DNA of 64,000 bases from JALORV01 sp963769745 (lineage in GTDB: Bacteria; Pseudomonadota; Gammaproteobacteria; Burkholderiales; Burkholderiaceae_F), in NCBI GenBank assembly GCA_963769745.1, contig CAVYNB010000019.1, positions 74,171 to 138,170 on the forward strand, given 5' to 3'. How positions within the stretch are numbered: the stretch's first letter is position 1; every line of letters begins with the position of its first letter. The notes below the pieces were generated by a model, which searched no databases, was not told the origin of the DNA, and was given only the letters and a program-made list of their open reading frames with translations. Made by a program: the position numbers and the translations under genes. Positions 49,783 through 57,507 of the stretch are shown here, in pieces.

Positions 49783-50340
49783 ATGCTGGAAATTCTCGTA
49801 GGTGGAGTCGTGTTCGTCGTGATGATGGCGTTTGTCGCCAGCGTCACGCTCGTCGTACTGCGTGCGCGATCCCGGAACACAATTCCCTCCGGTCGCTGGC
49901 CCTTCAGTCTGCGCAGGCCCCTGTCGGAACCGGAGCAGGTGCTGTACTACCGATTGTGCCAGGCACTGCCTGACCGGTTGGTGCTCGCACAGGTCGGCCT
50001 CTCACGTTTTCTGGCTGTAAAAAAGGGGCACGATCCGCGCACATGGCACAACCGCATCAACCGCATGAGCGTCGACTTTCTCGTCTGCAACAAGGACGCG
50101 AGCGTGATTGCTGCGATCGAACTCGACGACGCATCACGCTCACGTCCAGACCGGTTCAGCGCCGACGAGAAGAAGGAACGGGCACTGGAAGCGGCGGGTG
50201 TTCGCCTGCTGCGCTGGAGTGTCGACGCAATGCCCGATGAGTCGGCGATACAGGCGGCGTTCGAGCCCGCTACGACCAGCCGCAAGTCCCCTGCGTCGAC
50301 CGGTCAAGCGCCGGAAGCCGCCGCTTACCGACCCGCTTGA
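49783..50340 (+). CDS. DUF2726-type membrane-anchored nuclease-like protein
   Basis: A 185-residue protein: one N-terminal TM helix (GGVVFVVMMAFVASVTLVVL), then a DUF2726-like domain (LSEPEQVLYYRLCQAL, SVDFLVCNKDASVIAAIELDD, AAGVRLLRWSV). The D...ExD pattern resembles the restriction-endonuclease-like fold, but nuclease activity is unproven. ATG 49783 is preferred; a TTG at 49735 would add 16 residues. Confidence 0.75.
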   Translation: MLEILVGGVVFVVMMAFVASVTLVVLRARSRNTIPSGRWPFSLRRPLSEPEQVLYYRLCQALPDRLVLAQVGLSRFLAVKKGHDPRTWHNRINRMSVDFLVCNKDASVIAAIELDDASRSRPDRFSADEKKERALEAAGVRLLRWSVDAMPDESAIQAAFEPATTSRKSPASTGQAPEAAAYRPA

Positions 50341-50513
50341 ACCGGCGCATTACATAGCAGGGGTCCGCTTCGAGTCCCGAGTCGCCGGGGTCCGTCGTCG
50401 AGCGAAGGGAGCGCGAGAGTCGTGCTCTGGAGAATCCGACATCGCGTCGGAATTGATTACAGATGCCCTCCCAGCGTGTGGTTCGGAGCCCCTAAGACAT
50501 TGATTTCTATGGG

Positions 50514-50531
50514 CTGGCGCGACATGTGCTT
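50514..50531 (+). promoter_or_regulatory. Candidate sigma-54 promoter of the PEP-CTERM gene
   Basis: CTGGCGCGACATGTGCTT has the essential GG (50516-50517) and GC (50528-50529) separated by exactly 10 bases, as in the -24/-12 consensus YTGGCACGNNNNTTGCW, with two mismatches. Expected transcription start is about 50541, 26 bases before the ATG. PEP-CTERM genes in related bacteria are known to be controlled by RpoN with a PrsR-type activator. Confidence 0.6.
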
Positions 50532-50566
50532 ACAAGCATCGTGGTTGATCCAACGAGGGAATAGCG

Positions 50567-51244
50567 ATGGCGAAAAGCAATGTCGTACTGGGCGCTCTGC
50601 TGGCGGTGGCGAGCCCGTTCCTGATGGGCAGCGCTGCGGCAGTTCCCGTCACATGGACAGACTGGCTCACGATCTCCAGTCCCGTCGCGTTGGGCAACAT
50701 GGGTGGTGTAACAGTCACTGCAACGGCGACCAGCGGCCCGATGGATGGGCCGTCGCAGACGGCCTGCGGAACCAACTGGTGGACTCAGCCCAATCCTGCA
50801 AACCCGGCCTATACCGGCGGCAGTGTCAGCAATGCGCCGACACCCTGTGAACAGGTCGGCCTGAACTCGCCGGTCTCGATCACTGTTTCGTTCTCCGCTC
50901 CGGTCAGCAATCTCTACATGGCGCTACTGAGCGTCGGGCAGCCGAGTTACACGGTGACCTACGATTTCGACACGTCGTTCACGATCGATAGCGAGGGCCA
51001 GGGCTACTGGGGCGACGGCAGCTATGTGCTCGGCGCCGGTGACACTCTTGCGATGAACGAATTCCATGGCGTACTGGCCTTTGCAGGCCCCATTTCTTCT
51101 CTGAGCTTCACGACCTCGCCGAACGAGTATTGGCACGCCTTCACATTCGGCTTCGCCGCCACGGCGGTTCCTGAGCCGGGCACCCTGGCGGTGCTCAGCC
51201 TCGGCCTCGCCGGTCTGGCGTTTTCGCGTCGCCGCAGGCACTGA
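50567..51244 (+). CDS. PEP-CTERM sorting domain protein
   Basis: This is an exported protein of 225 residues with a signal peptide (VVLGALLAVASPFLMGSAAA), a Thr/Ser-rich beta-sandwich-like body, and a C-terminal sorting signal VPEPGTLAVLSLGLAGLAF followed by SRRRRH. Such tails are cut by an exosortase (EpsH/Xrt), usually in bacteria making exopolysaccharide or floc matrix; the exosortase itself is not in this window. GAGGGA lies 6 bases before the ATG. It has a candidate sigma-54 promoter and a strong terminator, so it is a single-gene unit. Confidence 0.9.
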   Translation: MAKSNVVLGALLAVASPFLMGSAAAVPVTWTDWLTISSPVALGNMGGVTVTATATSGPMDGPSQTACGTNWWTQPNPANPAYTGGSVSNAPTPCEQVGLNSPVSITVSFSAPVSNLYMALLSVGQPSYTVTYDFDTSFTIDSEGQGYWGDGSYVLGAGDTLAMNEFHGVLAFAGPISSLSFTTSPNEYWHAFTFGFAATAVPEPGTLAVLSLGLAGLAFSRRRRH

Positions 51245-51266
51245 ACGTCACGCTGCGCAAGAAACG

Positions 51267-51293
51267 AACCCGCCCTCGTGGCGGGTTTTTTCT
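51267..51293 (+). terminator. Rho-independent terminator after the PEP-CTERM gene
   Basis: AACCCGCC, loop CTCGT, GGCGGGTT followed by a run of T (TTTTTTCTTT). Eight paired bases, 23 bases after the stop codon. Confidence 0.9.
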
Positions 51294-51409
51294 TTCTGCG
51301 GTGTCACAAGGAATGGGTCGCGCATCGCGTTGCCCCGCGTCGGCAGCCATTGCGACATGCCGGAGTGTTGCTTGCCGCACCTACAGGGTTCGTTGACACG
51401 GACCGAGCC

Positions 51410-51454
51410 CCAGACACACAACGGCCCGCACAAGGCGGGCCGTTGTGTGTCTGG
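51410..51454. repeat. Perfect 20-bp inverted repeat reaching into the tRNA-Glu 3' end
   Basis: Left arm 51410-51429 and right arm 51435-51454 are perfectly complementary with a 5-base loop. On the minus strand the right arm begins with the CCA end of tRNA-Glu, so the hairpin follows directly on the tRNA. There is no uniform T-tract; it may be a processing or terminating hairpin. Confidence 0.8.
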
Positions 51455-51527
51455 CGTCCCCTACGAGATTCGAACTCGTGTTATCGCCGTGAAAGGGCGG
51501 TGTCCTAGGCCTCTAGACGAAGGGGAC
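51452..51527 (-). tRNA. tRNA-Glu (TTC)
   Basis: A full 76-nt cloverleaf including encoded CCA: acceptor GTCCCC pairs with GGGGAC, anticodon loop CTTTCAC gives TTC, and T-arm GTTCGAATC. It lies downstream of tRNA-Ala on the same strand and next to gltX, which encodes its synthetase. Confidence 0.95.
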
Positions 51528-51538
51528 CGGATCAATTC

Positions 51539-51560
51539 AAAGCCCGCGTGAGCGGGCTTT
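51539..51560 (-). terminator. Hairpin between tRNA-Ala and tRNA-Glu
   Basis: AAAGCCCGC, loop of four, GCGGGCTTT. The TTT end gives a terminator-like shape on both strands. It could separate or help process the two tRNAs. Confidence 0.5.
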
Positions 51561-51572
51561 GGAAACGGTCTT

Positions 51573-51648
<76 letters not shown>

Positions 51649-51705
51649 ACGGAGAGCCGCGGAGTATAGCCGTTTTCAGATCGGCCTCGAAATCGAGCCG
51701 CCCCT

Positions 51706-53121
51706 TTATCCCGCGACCTGCTCGAGTGCAGTGTCGAGTCGAGCCACCACGGTGTCGCGTCCGATCAGTTCAAGCACCGCATCGATCGACGGCGTCTGCA
51801 TCTGCCCGGTGACGGCCACCCGCAACGGCACCGCGACCTGCGGCATCTTGAGCTTCAGTTCGCCGACGACCTGCTTGATCAGGCCGCTGATGGCGGCTCG
51901 TTCCCATGTCAAAGCGCCAGCTCGCTCGCGAAACATCCGGACCGCCTCGCGGCCGGCGCCCTGCAGGTGTTCGGCGAGCAGCGCCGGATCGCGCGCGACG
52001 TCCCGATAGAACAGCAGGGCGGCATCGGCCAGTTCGTTCAGGGTCCGCGAACGTTCCTTCAGCAGGGCGACCACGCGTTCGAGCGCCGGTCCCTGCGCGA
52101 GCACCCCGCCGCGCGACTCGATGCGTGGCGCGGCAAGCCGCGCCAGGCGTTCATTGTCGGCTTCCTTCATGTACTCACCGTTCAACCACAGCAGCTTGTC
52201 GAGGTTGTACTGCGCCGGCGCCCGGTTGACATGCTCGAGGTCGAACCACTCGACCAGTTGCTCGCGCGTGAACTTCTCGGCATCGCCGTGGCTCCAGCCC
52301 AGCCGTGCGAGGTAATTGAACAGCGCCTCGGGCAGGAATCCGTCGACGTCGTAGTGCAACACACTCACCGCGCCGTGGCGCTTCGACAGCTTCTGCCCGT
52401 CCGGACCGAGGATCATCGGCAGGTGGCCAAATTGCGGCAGCGTCGCGCCCGGGCCTAACAAGGCGCGGTAGATGTTGATCTGACGCGGCGTGTTGTTGAC
52501 GTGATCATCGCCGCGCAGCACGTGCGTGATCGCCATGTCGATGTCGTCGACGACGACGGCGAAGTTGTACGTCGGCACGCCGTCACCGCGTGCGATCACG
52601 AGGTCGTCGAGCTCGGTATTGGAGAACGCAATCGGACCTTTGACCAGGTCGTTCCAGCCGACATCGCCTTCATCCGGATTGCGGAAACGCACGACGGGCT
52701 TCACGCCTGCCGGCGGCGTCTTGCCGCGCGCGTTCTCCGGCCGCCAGCGACCGTCGTAACGCGGTTTCTCGCCACGCGCCATCTGTGCTTCGCGCAGCTG
52801 ATCGAGTTCTTCCTTGCTCGCGTAGCAGTGATACGCCTTCCCGTCGGCCAAGAGGCGCTCGATGGCGGCACGGTACCGGTCGAGACGGTCGGTCTGCCGC
52901 AACGGTCCCTCGTCATAGTCGAGGGCGAGCCACTGCATGCTGTCGAGGATGACCTGGACAGCTTCCTCGGTCGAACGCTCGAGGTCCGTGTCCTCGATGC
53001 GCAGGATGAACTCGCCGCCGTGATGGCGCGCGAACGCCCAGCAGAACAGCGCCGTACGGGCGGTGCCCAGGTGCAGCATGCCGGTCGGGCTGGGAGCGAT
53101 GCGGGTGCGGACGGTCGTCAT
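51706..53121 (-). CDS. gltX: Glutamyl-tRNA synthetase
   Basis: This is a 471-residue class I synthetase charging tRNA-Glu. It has the HIGH-type motif PTGMLHLGTARTAL, LRIEDTDLERST and the KMSKS-type GQKLSKRHGAVSV. The length is standard. The tRNA-Ala and tRNA-Glu genes follow on the same strand within 60-180 bases. Confidence 0.97.
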   Translation of the reverse strand: MTTVRTRIAPSPTGMLHLGTARTALFCWAFARHHGGEFILRIEDTDLERSTEEAVQVILDSMQWLALDYDEGPLRQTDRLDRYRAAIERLLADGKAYHCYASKEELDQLREAQMARGEKPRYDGRWRPENARGKTPPAGVKPVVRFRNPDEGDVGWNDLVKGPIAFSNTELDDLVIARGDGVPTYNFAVVVDDIDMAITHVLRGDDHVNNTPRQINIYRALLGPGATLPQFGHLPMILGPDGQKLSKRHGAVSVLHYDVDGFLPEALFNYLARLGWSHGDAEKFTREQLVEWFDLEHVNRAPAQYNLDKLLWLNGEYMKEADNERLARLAAPRIESRGGVLAQGPALERVVALLKERSRTLNELADAALLFYRDVARDPALLAEHLQGAGREAVRMFRERAGALTWERAAISGLIKQVVGELKLKMPQVAVPLRVAVTGQMQTPSIDAVLELIGRDTVVARLDTALEQVAG

Positions 53122-53295
53122 CAGAAATGGCCGGCGTCTGACGTGGACACCGTTGGCGCGGGCGCGCAGTCTAGCGGATGAGCCAAGTATGACGGCGCGC
53201 CCCGCGCGATGCGCTGCACGTCGAACCGGACTTTGCGACGGCCGTCGTGAGCGCTATGGTGCTGACGGCACGCGACATTGCGCAAAGGCGATGGG

Positions 53296-54828
53296 ATGAC
53301 GGACAAGCTGATCGTGACCAACAAGGCGGCACTGCGCGCGAAGTACGGTGCCGCCGGCCTGCGGAAGGTCATGGGCGCCGTGACCGCGCTCATCGCGGCC
53401 GATCGAAAGCGGGGGCTCCTCGCCCGCCTGGTCGATCTGTCGTCGGCCGCGACGATGAAGCGATTGAACGCTCCGACGGTCAAGGACGCGTTGCATCCGA
53501 AGCAGAACAAGGACGCAATCGACGGGCTGTTCCGCGCGCTCGAGCCCGACTACCTGATGCTGCTCGGTTCCATCGACGTGATCCCTCATCAGGATCTGGC
53601 CAATCCGGTCTATGCCGATGACAAGGAAGACGACCCCAAGGCATGGAGTGACCTCCCCTATGCCTGCGATGCGGCGTACTCGCGCGACATCGCGGACTTC
53701 GTCGGTCCGACGCGCGTTGTTGCCCGACTCCCCGATCTGACGGGCGCGCGTGATCCTTCGCACCTGCTGAAGCTGCTGGCGACGGTGACGCATGTCCGCA
53801 CGCGACCGCTGAAGAACTACGCGCCCTACTTTTCGATTTCGGTGCGGCTGTGGAAGCGCTCGACCGAACAGAGTCTCGAGAACATCTTCGGTAACGACGA
53901 CACGCTGGTGATCTCGCCACCGAGCAGTGCCGCACGCAGCCGTTCGCTGGATCGGCTGAGCCACTTCATCAACTGCCACGGCGGCCTGGCGGATCCGCAG
54001 TTCTACGGCGAGTACCGCGGCAAGTTTCCGGTGGCCATGGCAACACGCCACACGCGCGGCAAGATCGTCCAGGGCACGGTCGCTGCCGCCGAGTGCTGTT
54101 ACGGCGGCGAACTCTACGATTCGGTGACGCTCGAAGTGGACGAGCCGATCTGCCAAAGCTACCTGGCGCAGGGCGCCTATGGCTTCCTCGGCAGCACGAC
54201 CATCGCCTATGGTCCTGCGCGCGGCAACGGCGCCGCTGACCTCATCACGCAGTACTTTCTGATCGAGGTCCACAAGGGTGCCTCGATCGGTCGGGCGATG
54301 CTCGATGCGAGACTGGAGTACGTGCGCCAGTCGGACGAGATGGACCCGATCGACCTCAAGACCCTGGCGCAGTTCTGCCTTTACGGCGATCCGAGTGTCC
54401 AACCGGTCGAGCGCGACTCGCCGACCGCCGTGCCGCGCGGAGTCGACCCCGTTGATGCCCGCCGCTACGCCCGGGCCGAACGGCGCGCGAAGATGCGCCT
54501 GTCGGGCGAATCGCTGCAGCAGAACAAACCGACGGCATCGCGGGCCTCGACGGCGCGGCCGACCGGGCAAGTTGAAAAGTCGCTGCGTTCAATCGCGCGC
54601 GCCGTCGGAGTCGACACCAAGTCGCGGTTCACGACGTTCGACGTCAGTGGCGGCCTTGCGCCGGCCCGGCGCTCGCTCACCAAGGCGAACGTGCAGTGCG
54701 AGCGGTATCACGTGATGATTGCCGCGCTGCCCGGGCGACGCAAGAGCGATCTGGGCGGGCGCGTCGCCATCGTTGCAAAGGAAGCAGGCGCGCGCGTGGT
54801 CGGTTACCGCGTCTACCTGCAGAAGTGA
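53296..54828 (+). CDS. C25 (gingipain)-like caspase-fold peptidase
   Basis: This 510-residue protein carries a clan CD (caspase-fold) cysteine peptidase core. YLMLLGSIDVIPHQD (87-100) and DLPYACDAAYS (119-129) are typical for C25. The likely catalytic His is His228 in HFINCHGG, and the Cys is Cys267 or Cys268 in AAAECCYGGELY; GFLGSTTIAYG follows. A C-terminal basic region (about 380-510) is of unknown fold. No signal peptide is visible, unlike secreted gingipains, so it is probably cytoplasmic. ATG 53296 has AAAGG 7 bases upstream. A small ORF is coupled to its stop. It is the first gene of the peptidase-rich island. Confidence 0.72.
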   Translation: MTDKLIVTNKAALRAKYGAAGLRKVMGAVTALIAADRKRGLLARLVDLSSAATMKRLNAPTVKDALHPKQNKDAIDGLFRALEPDYLMLLGSIDVIPHQDLANPVYADDKEDDPKAWSDLPYACDAAYSRDIADFVGPTRVVARLPDLTGARDPSHLLKLLATVTHVRTRPLKNYAPYFSISVRLWKRSTEQSLENIFGNDDTLVISPPSSAARSRSLDRLSHFINCHGGLADPQFYGEYRGKFPVAMATRHTRGKIVQGTVAAAECCYGGELYDSVTLEVDEPICQSYLAQGAYGFLGSTTIAYGPARGNGAADLITQYFLIEVHKGASIGRAMLDARLEYVRQSDEMDPIDLKTLAQFCLYGDPSVQPVERDSPTAVPRGVDPVDARRYARAERRAKMRLSGESLQQNKPTASRASTARPTGQVEKSLRSIARAVGVDTKSRFTTFDVSGGLAPARRSLTKANVQCERYHVMIAALPGRRKSDLGGRVAIVAKEAGARVVGYRVYLQK

Positions 54829-55091
54829 AGCGCGGAAACTCCAACAGCGCCCCGCGCGCCGTGCACGGACTGCGCGGCACGGTCATCGAGGCCACGTTTG
54901 CGAGCGGCAGCAAGAGCGAGCGCAATGCTCCGTTTCTGCAGACAGAGGATCAGCGCTACCTGTTGCGGCGGCGCGGCGGACCCAGCTACGGTGATGCGAC
55001 GTTCACGCGATTCGTGGGCCACGTGGTCGAATGCGACGGCACCGTGACGTCCTACCTGCTGCTGGTGGATCGCATCGAGCAGGTCGACTGA
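54825..55091 (+). CDS. Small orphan protein coupled to the C25-like peptidase
   Basis: This 88-residue protein is not recognised. The GTG start overlaps the TGA of the C25-like gene (GTGA). It is predicted mostly beta: HGLRGTVIEATFASG, FLQTEDQRYLLRRRGG, FVGHVVECDGTVTSYLLLVD. Tight coupling suggests a binding partner, inhibitor or regulator of the peptidase, which is inference. Confidence 0.6.
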   Translation: MKRGNSNSAPRAVHGLRGTVIEATFASGSKSERNAPFLQTEDQRYLLRRRGGPSYGDATFTRFVGHVVECDGTVTSYLLLVDRIEQVD

Positions 55092-55094
55092 TCG

Positions 55095-55116
55095 CCTCCG
55101 GGTTCTGGCCCGGAAC
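55095..55116. terminator. Hairpin between convergent genes
   Basis: TCCGGG, loop TTCTGG, CCCGGA sits just after the small protein gene and before the end of the SLOG-like gene. No T-tract, so the terminator call is weak. Confidence 0.35.
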
Positions 55117-55168
55117 ACCAGATACTCAGCATCCGCGGCGGCCACCACCTGCTGCCAGGCCCTGCACC

Positions 55169-55750
55169 TCATACCTCGTCGGGAGGATCGGCCGAGTCCG
55201 ACAGCGTACGGCTGTCGATCCAGTGCACGCGTCCTCCATGAGCGCGGACGGCGTCGACCATGTGCTCCGTGCCACCTGGCCCGTCACCGACACTGCCGTC
55301 CCACAGGCAGACAAGATCGATCGGTCCGCGTGCCAGCTGCAGCGCGCGACGCAGCATCGCCAGGTTGCAGCGTGCGTAGGCATTGCCGTCCTCTGCGTCA
55401 TCATCGGCCGATGGCATCACGTGCAGCGCGGTCAGCGGATGCCCGATGACTTCATCGAACATCGCCAGCCAGCGAGTTCCGCCCGGCAGCACCGATGACT
55501 GCACGAAGCGGTCGCGCGGATACGGCAGGTAGATCTCGATGGCAGCGCCGCGGGCCAGGCAGTCCAGTGCAAACAGCAGATCGCCACCACTGGCGCCGCT
55601 GGTGACGGCCCGGTCTCCCGCCCCGACACCGAGCTTGTCGAGTTCCGCATGGATGGCAAGCGCTGCCGCCGCGACGCGGTTCGCCGGAAACCGCGGCAGC
55701 GTGCGATCGGGCCGATCGACCATGTGGCCGCTGAACAGCAATACGCGCAT
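55169..55750 (-). CDS. SLOG-like Rossmann protein (putative nucleotide sensor)
   Basis: This 193-residue protein has the look of a SLOG/LOG-type Rossmann fold: LLFSGHMVDRP at the N-terminus, the glycine-rich AVTSGASGGDLLFALDCLARGA, IYLPYPRDRFVQSSV, and a late acidic VCLWDGSVGDGPGGTEHMVD. SLOG domains are thought to sense nucleotide-sugar or NAD-derived signals in bacterial conflict systems. The fold call is by pattern only. It is convergent with the C25 pair. Confidence 0.5.
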   Translation of the reverse strand: MRVLLFSGHMVDRPDRTLPRFPANRVAAAALAIHAELDKLGVGAGDRAVTSGASGGDLLFALDCLARGAAIEIYLPYPRDRFVQSSVLPGGTRWLAMFDEVIGHPLTALHVMPSADDDAEDGNAYARCNLAMLRRALQLARGPIDLVCLWDGSVGDGPGGTEHMVDAVRAHGGRVHWIDSRTLSDSADPPDEV

Positions 55751-56004
55751 GGAAACTCAGGACATGGGCCGGACGGAAAAGCTGCGCGGCCGGACGGCAC
55801 CGCAGGCAGAGGATGCCTGAACGGCGCCGGGATGGCAGCGACATCGGATGGATGGACCGGTGGCCAGGTCGGGAACAGCAACGCTTACCAAAGTGCGGCG
55901 ATTGCGCCTATGTGGTTGTGCCGCTTCACTGACTGCGCGCCTCGGGCAGCAGGCGCCTACACTGTTCGTTGCAGCTGACTCCGTTTCCAGCCTTGGAGGT
56001 CAAC

Positions 56005-57462
56005 GTGGCACGATGCCCATTTGCGACGTGGCGTCCCATTTCGGGATCATGCGGCCCCAACCTCGGCGGCCCGTTCAAGATCGTCCATCACACGACGGAA
56101 GGGAGTTCTGTCGAAGGCGCGCTGAACGCCTTTCGGTCGAACCGTTCGGATCCTCACTTCACCGTGGATGCGACGAACATCTTCCAGCACATCGATACGT
56201 CGGAAGGCGCGCGAGCCCTGCGCAATGAAGCCGGAGGCGTGCAGACCAATCGGGATTCCGCGGTACAGATCGAGCTCGTCGGTTTTGCGCATCTGCCCAA
56301 GGATCGGCGCGCACTCACGAACCTGGCGCGACTGTGCCGCTGGATCGAGGCCACCCACGGTGTCGCAAAAACGTGGCCGGCGGGATTGCCGCGGCCGGCA
56401 AAGAATGGTCGCGATCCGGGCGGACACAACCGAGACCCGCGGATCTGGGATTCCGAGAGCGGACACTACGGTCACTGCCACGTTCCCGAGAACTCGCACT
56501 GGGACCCTGCCTACACGCAATCCGAGGCGGCGTTCATCCTGGATGCGACCTTCGACACGGCCGGTCGGCTGATCTCACCGGAACCGCCAGCGTTGCCCTC
56601 GAGAGCGCGTCGCGGCAAGGGACCAGCACGCGCCCCCGAGTCGACGATGCCGGATCACGGCGTCGTGCCGCTGGGCGTCGGCGCCTACATTCGCGACCTG
56701 TCATTGCCACCCGCCGAGGCTGCACCGAGTCCGCCTCCGTCGCGACGGAAGACGCGCGCCAGGAAAGCGGCGCCGATGCGCCGACGCGCCGCGGCGCTTG
56801 CGCCCGCCTACGACGCGAAGGTCAATGTCGGCAGCCTGATGTCGTTCGTCGAAGGCGTCAGCGAACAGGAAAAGAACGACGTCCTGTACTCCATCCAGCT
56901 TGCACAGCGCGGCGCGAGTGGCGCCTACGACCGCTTCACGCAGACCCAGTTCTGGTACCAGAAGTATGTCGAGATCCTGGAAAACCTCGGCTGGGCGACC
57001 GAGCAGTTCGCGTTCACGCGCTTCGACCAGACCGAAGGCGAGTTCCGCATGGATCAGGCCGCACTGGCGATCATCACGGCGATCGCCACGCAGAACCAGC
57101 TGGCGGTGCTGCAGGAATCCGTGGCGGCGCTGTCCAAACTGGCGGACGACGACGGCACGATCCAGCTCTTCGACTTCCACTCTTCGATGGAGGGCAGCGG
57201 CAACTTCCAGCTGGGCGCCGTGCAGCGTTCGGCCAACGGCGCGCTGTCGCTGGCGGCCGGAGCGTTCTACTTCCGCAGCGTCGACGAGCGCAGACGGTTT
57301 CTGTTCTTCAAGTGGGGCGCACAGCAGGTGAACTTCTGGACTGCTGCGCAGCGCATGACGCTGAATACCGAGTTCTACGCACGCCGTCGCGCCGAAGTCG
57401 TCGCCCGGCTGGAGGCCGATGCGCCGAAGTTCATTGCCGACCTGAAGCTCGGGTCGCGATAG
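56005..57462 (+). CDS. Amidase_2 (N-acetylmuramoyl-L-alanine amidase) domain fused to an unknown domain
   Basis: The protein has 485 residues. Residues about 20-185 are an amidase_2/AmpD-type zinc domain with ligands His28 or His29 (FKIVHHTTEG), His157 (HYGHCHVP) and Asp167, ten residues on as in AmpD; the AmpD-like Glu is in VQIELVGF. A basic Pro/Arg linker (about 200-265) follows. The unrecognised C-terminal domain (about 270-485) contains FWYQKYVEILENLGWATEQF and LFDFHSSMEGSGNFQLG. No signal peptide is seen. GTG 56005 is chosen because GGAGGT lies 4 bases upstream. It could be a peptidoglycan-cleaving toxin or effector. Confidence 0.7.
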   Translation: MARCPFATWRPISGSCGPNLGGPFKIVHHTTEGSSVEGALNAFRSNRSDPHFTVDATNIFQHIDTSEGARALRNEAGGVQTNRDSAVQIELVGFAHLPKDRRALTNLARLCRWIEATHGVAKTWPAGLPRPAKNGRDPGGHNRDPRIWDSESGHYGHCHVPENSHWDPAYTQSEAAFILDATFDTAGRLISPEPPALPSRARRGKGPARAPESTMPDHGVVPLGVGAYIRDLSLPPAEAAPSPPPSRRKTRARKAAPMRRRAAALAPAYDAKVNVGSLMSFVEGVSEQEKNDVLYSIQLAQRGASGAYDRFTQTQFWYQKYVEILENLGWATEQFAFTRFDQTEGEFRMDQAALAIITAIATQNQLAVLQESVAALSKLADDDGTIQLFDFHSSMEGSGNFQLGAVQRSANGALSLAAGAFYFRSVDERRRFLFFKWGAQQVNFWTAAQRMTLNTEFYARRRAEVVARLEADAPKFIADLKLGSR

Positions 57463-57470
57463 AAAGTCGC

Positions 57471-57500
57471 CACAGGGGCCTCGGCACGAGGCCCCTTGTG
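57471..57500. terminator. Bidirectional terminator-like hairpin
   Basis: AGGGGCCTCG, loop GCA, CGAGGCCCCT forms 10 paired bases between the convergent amidase and SGNH genes. Outer CACA/TGTG extend it with one bulge. Confidence 0.6.
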
Positions 57501-57507
57501 CCGAGAG

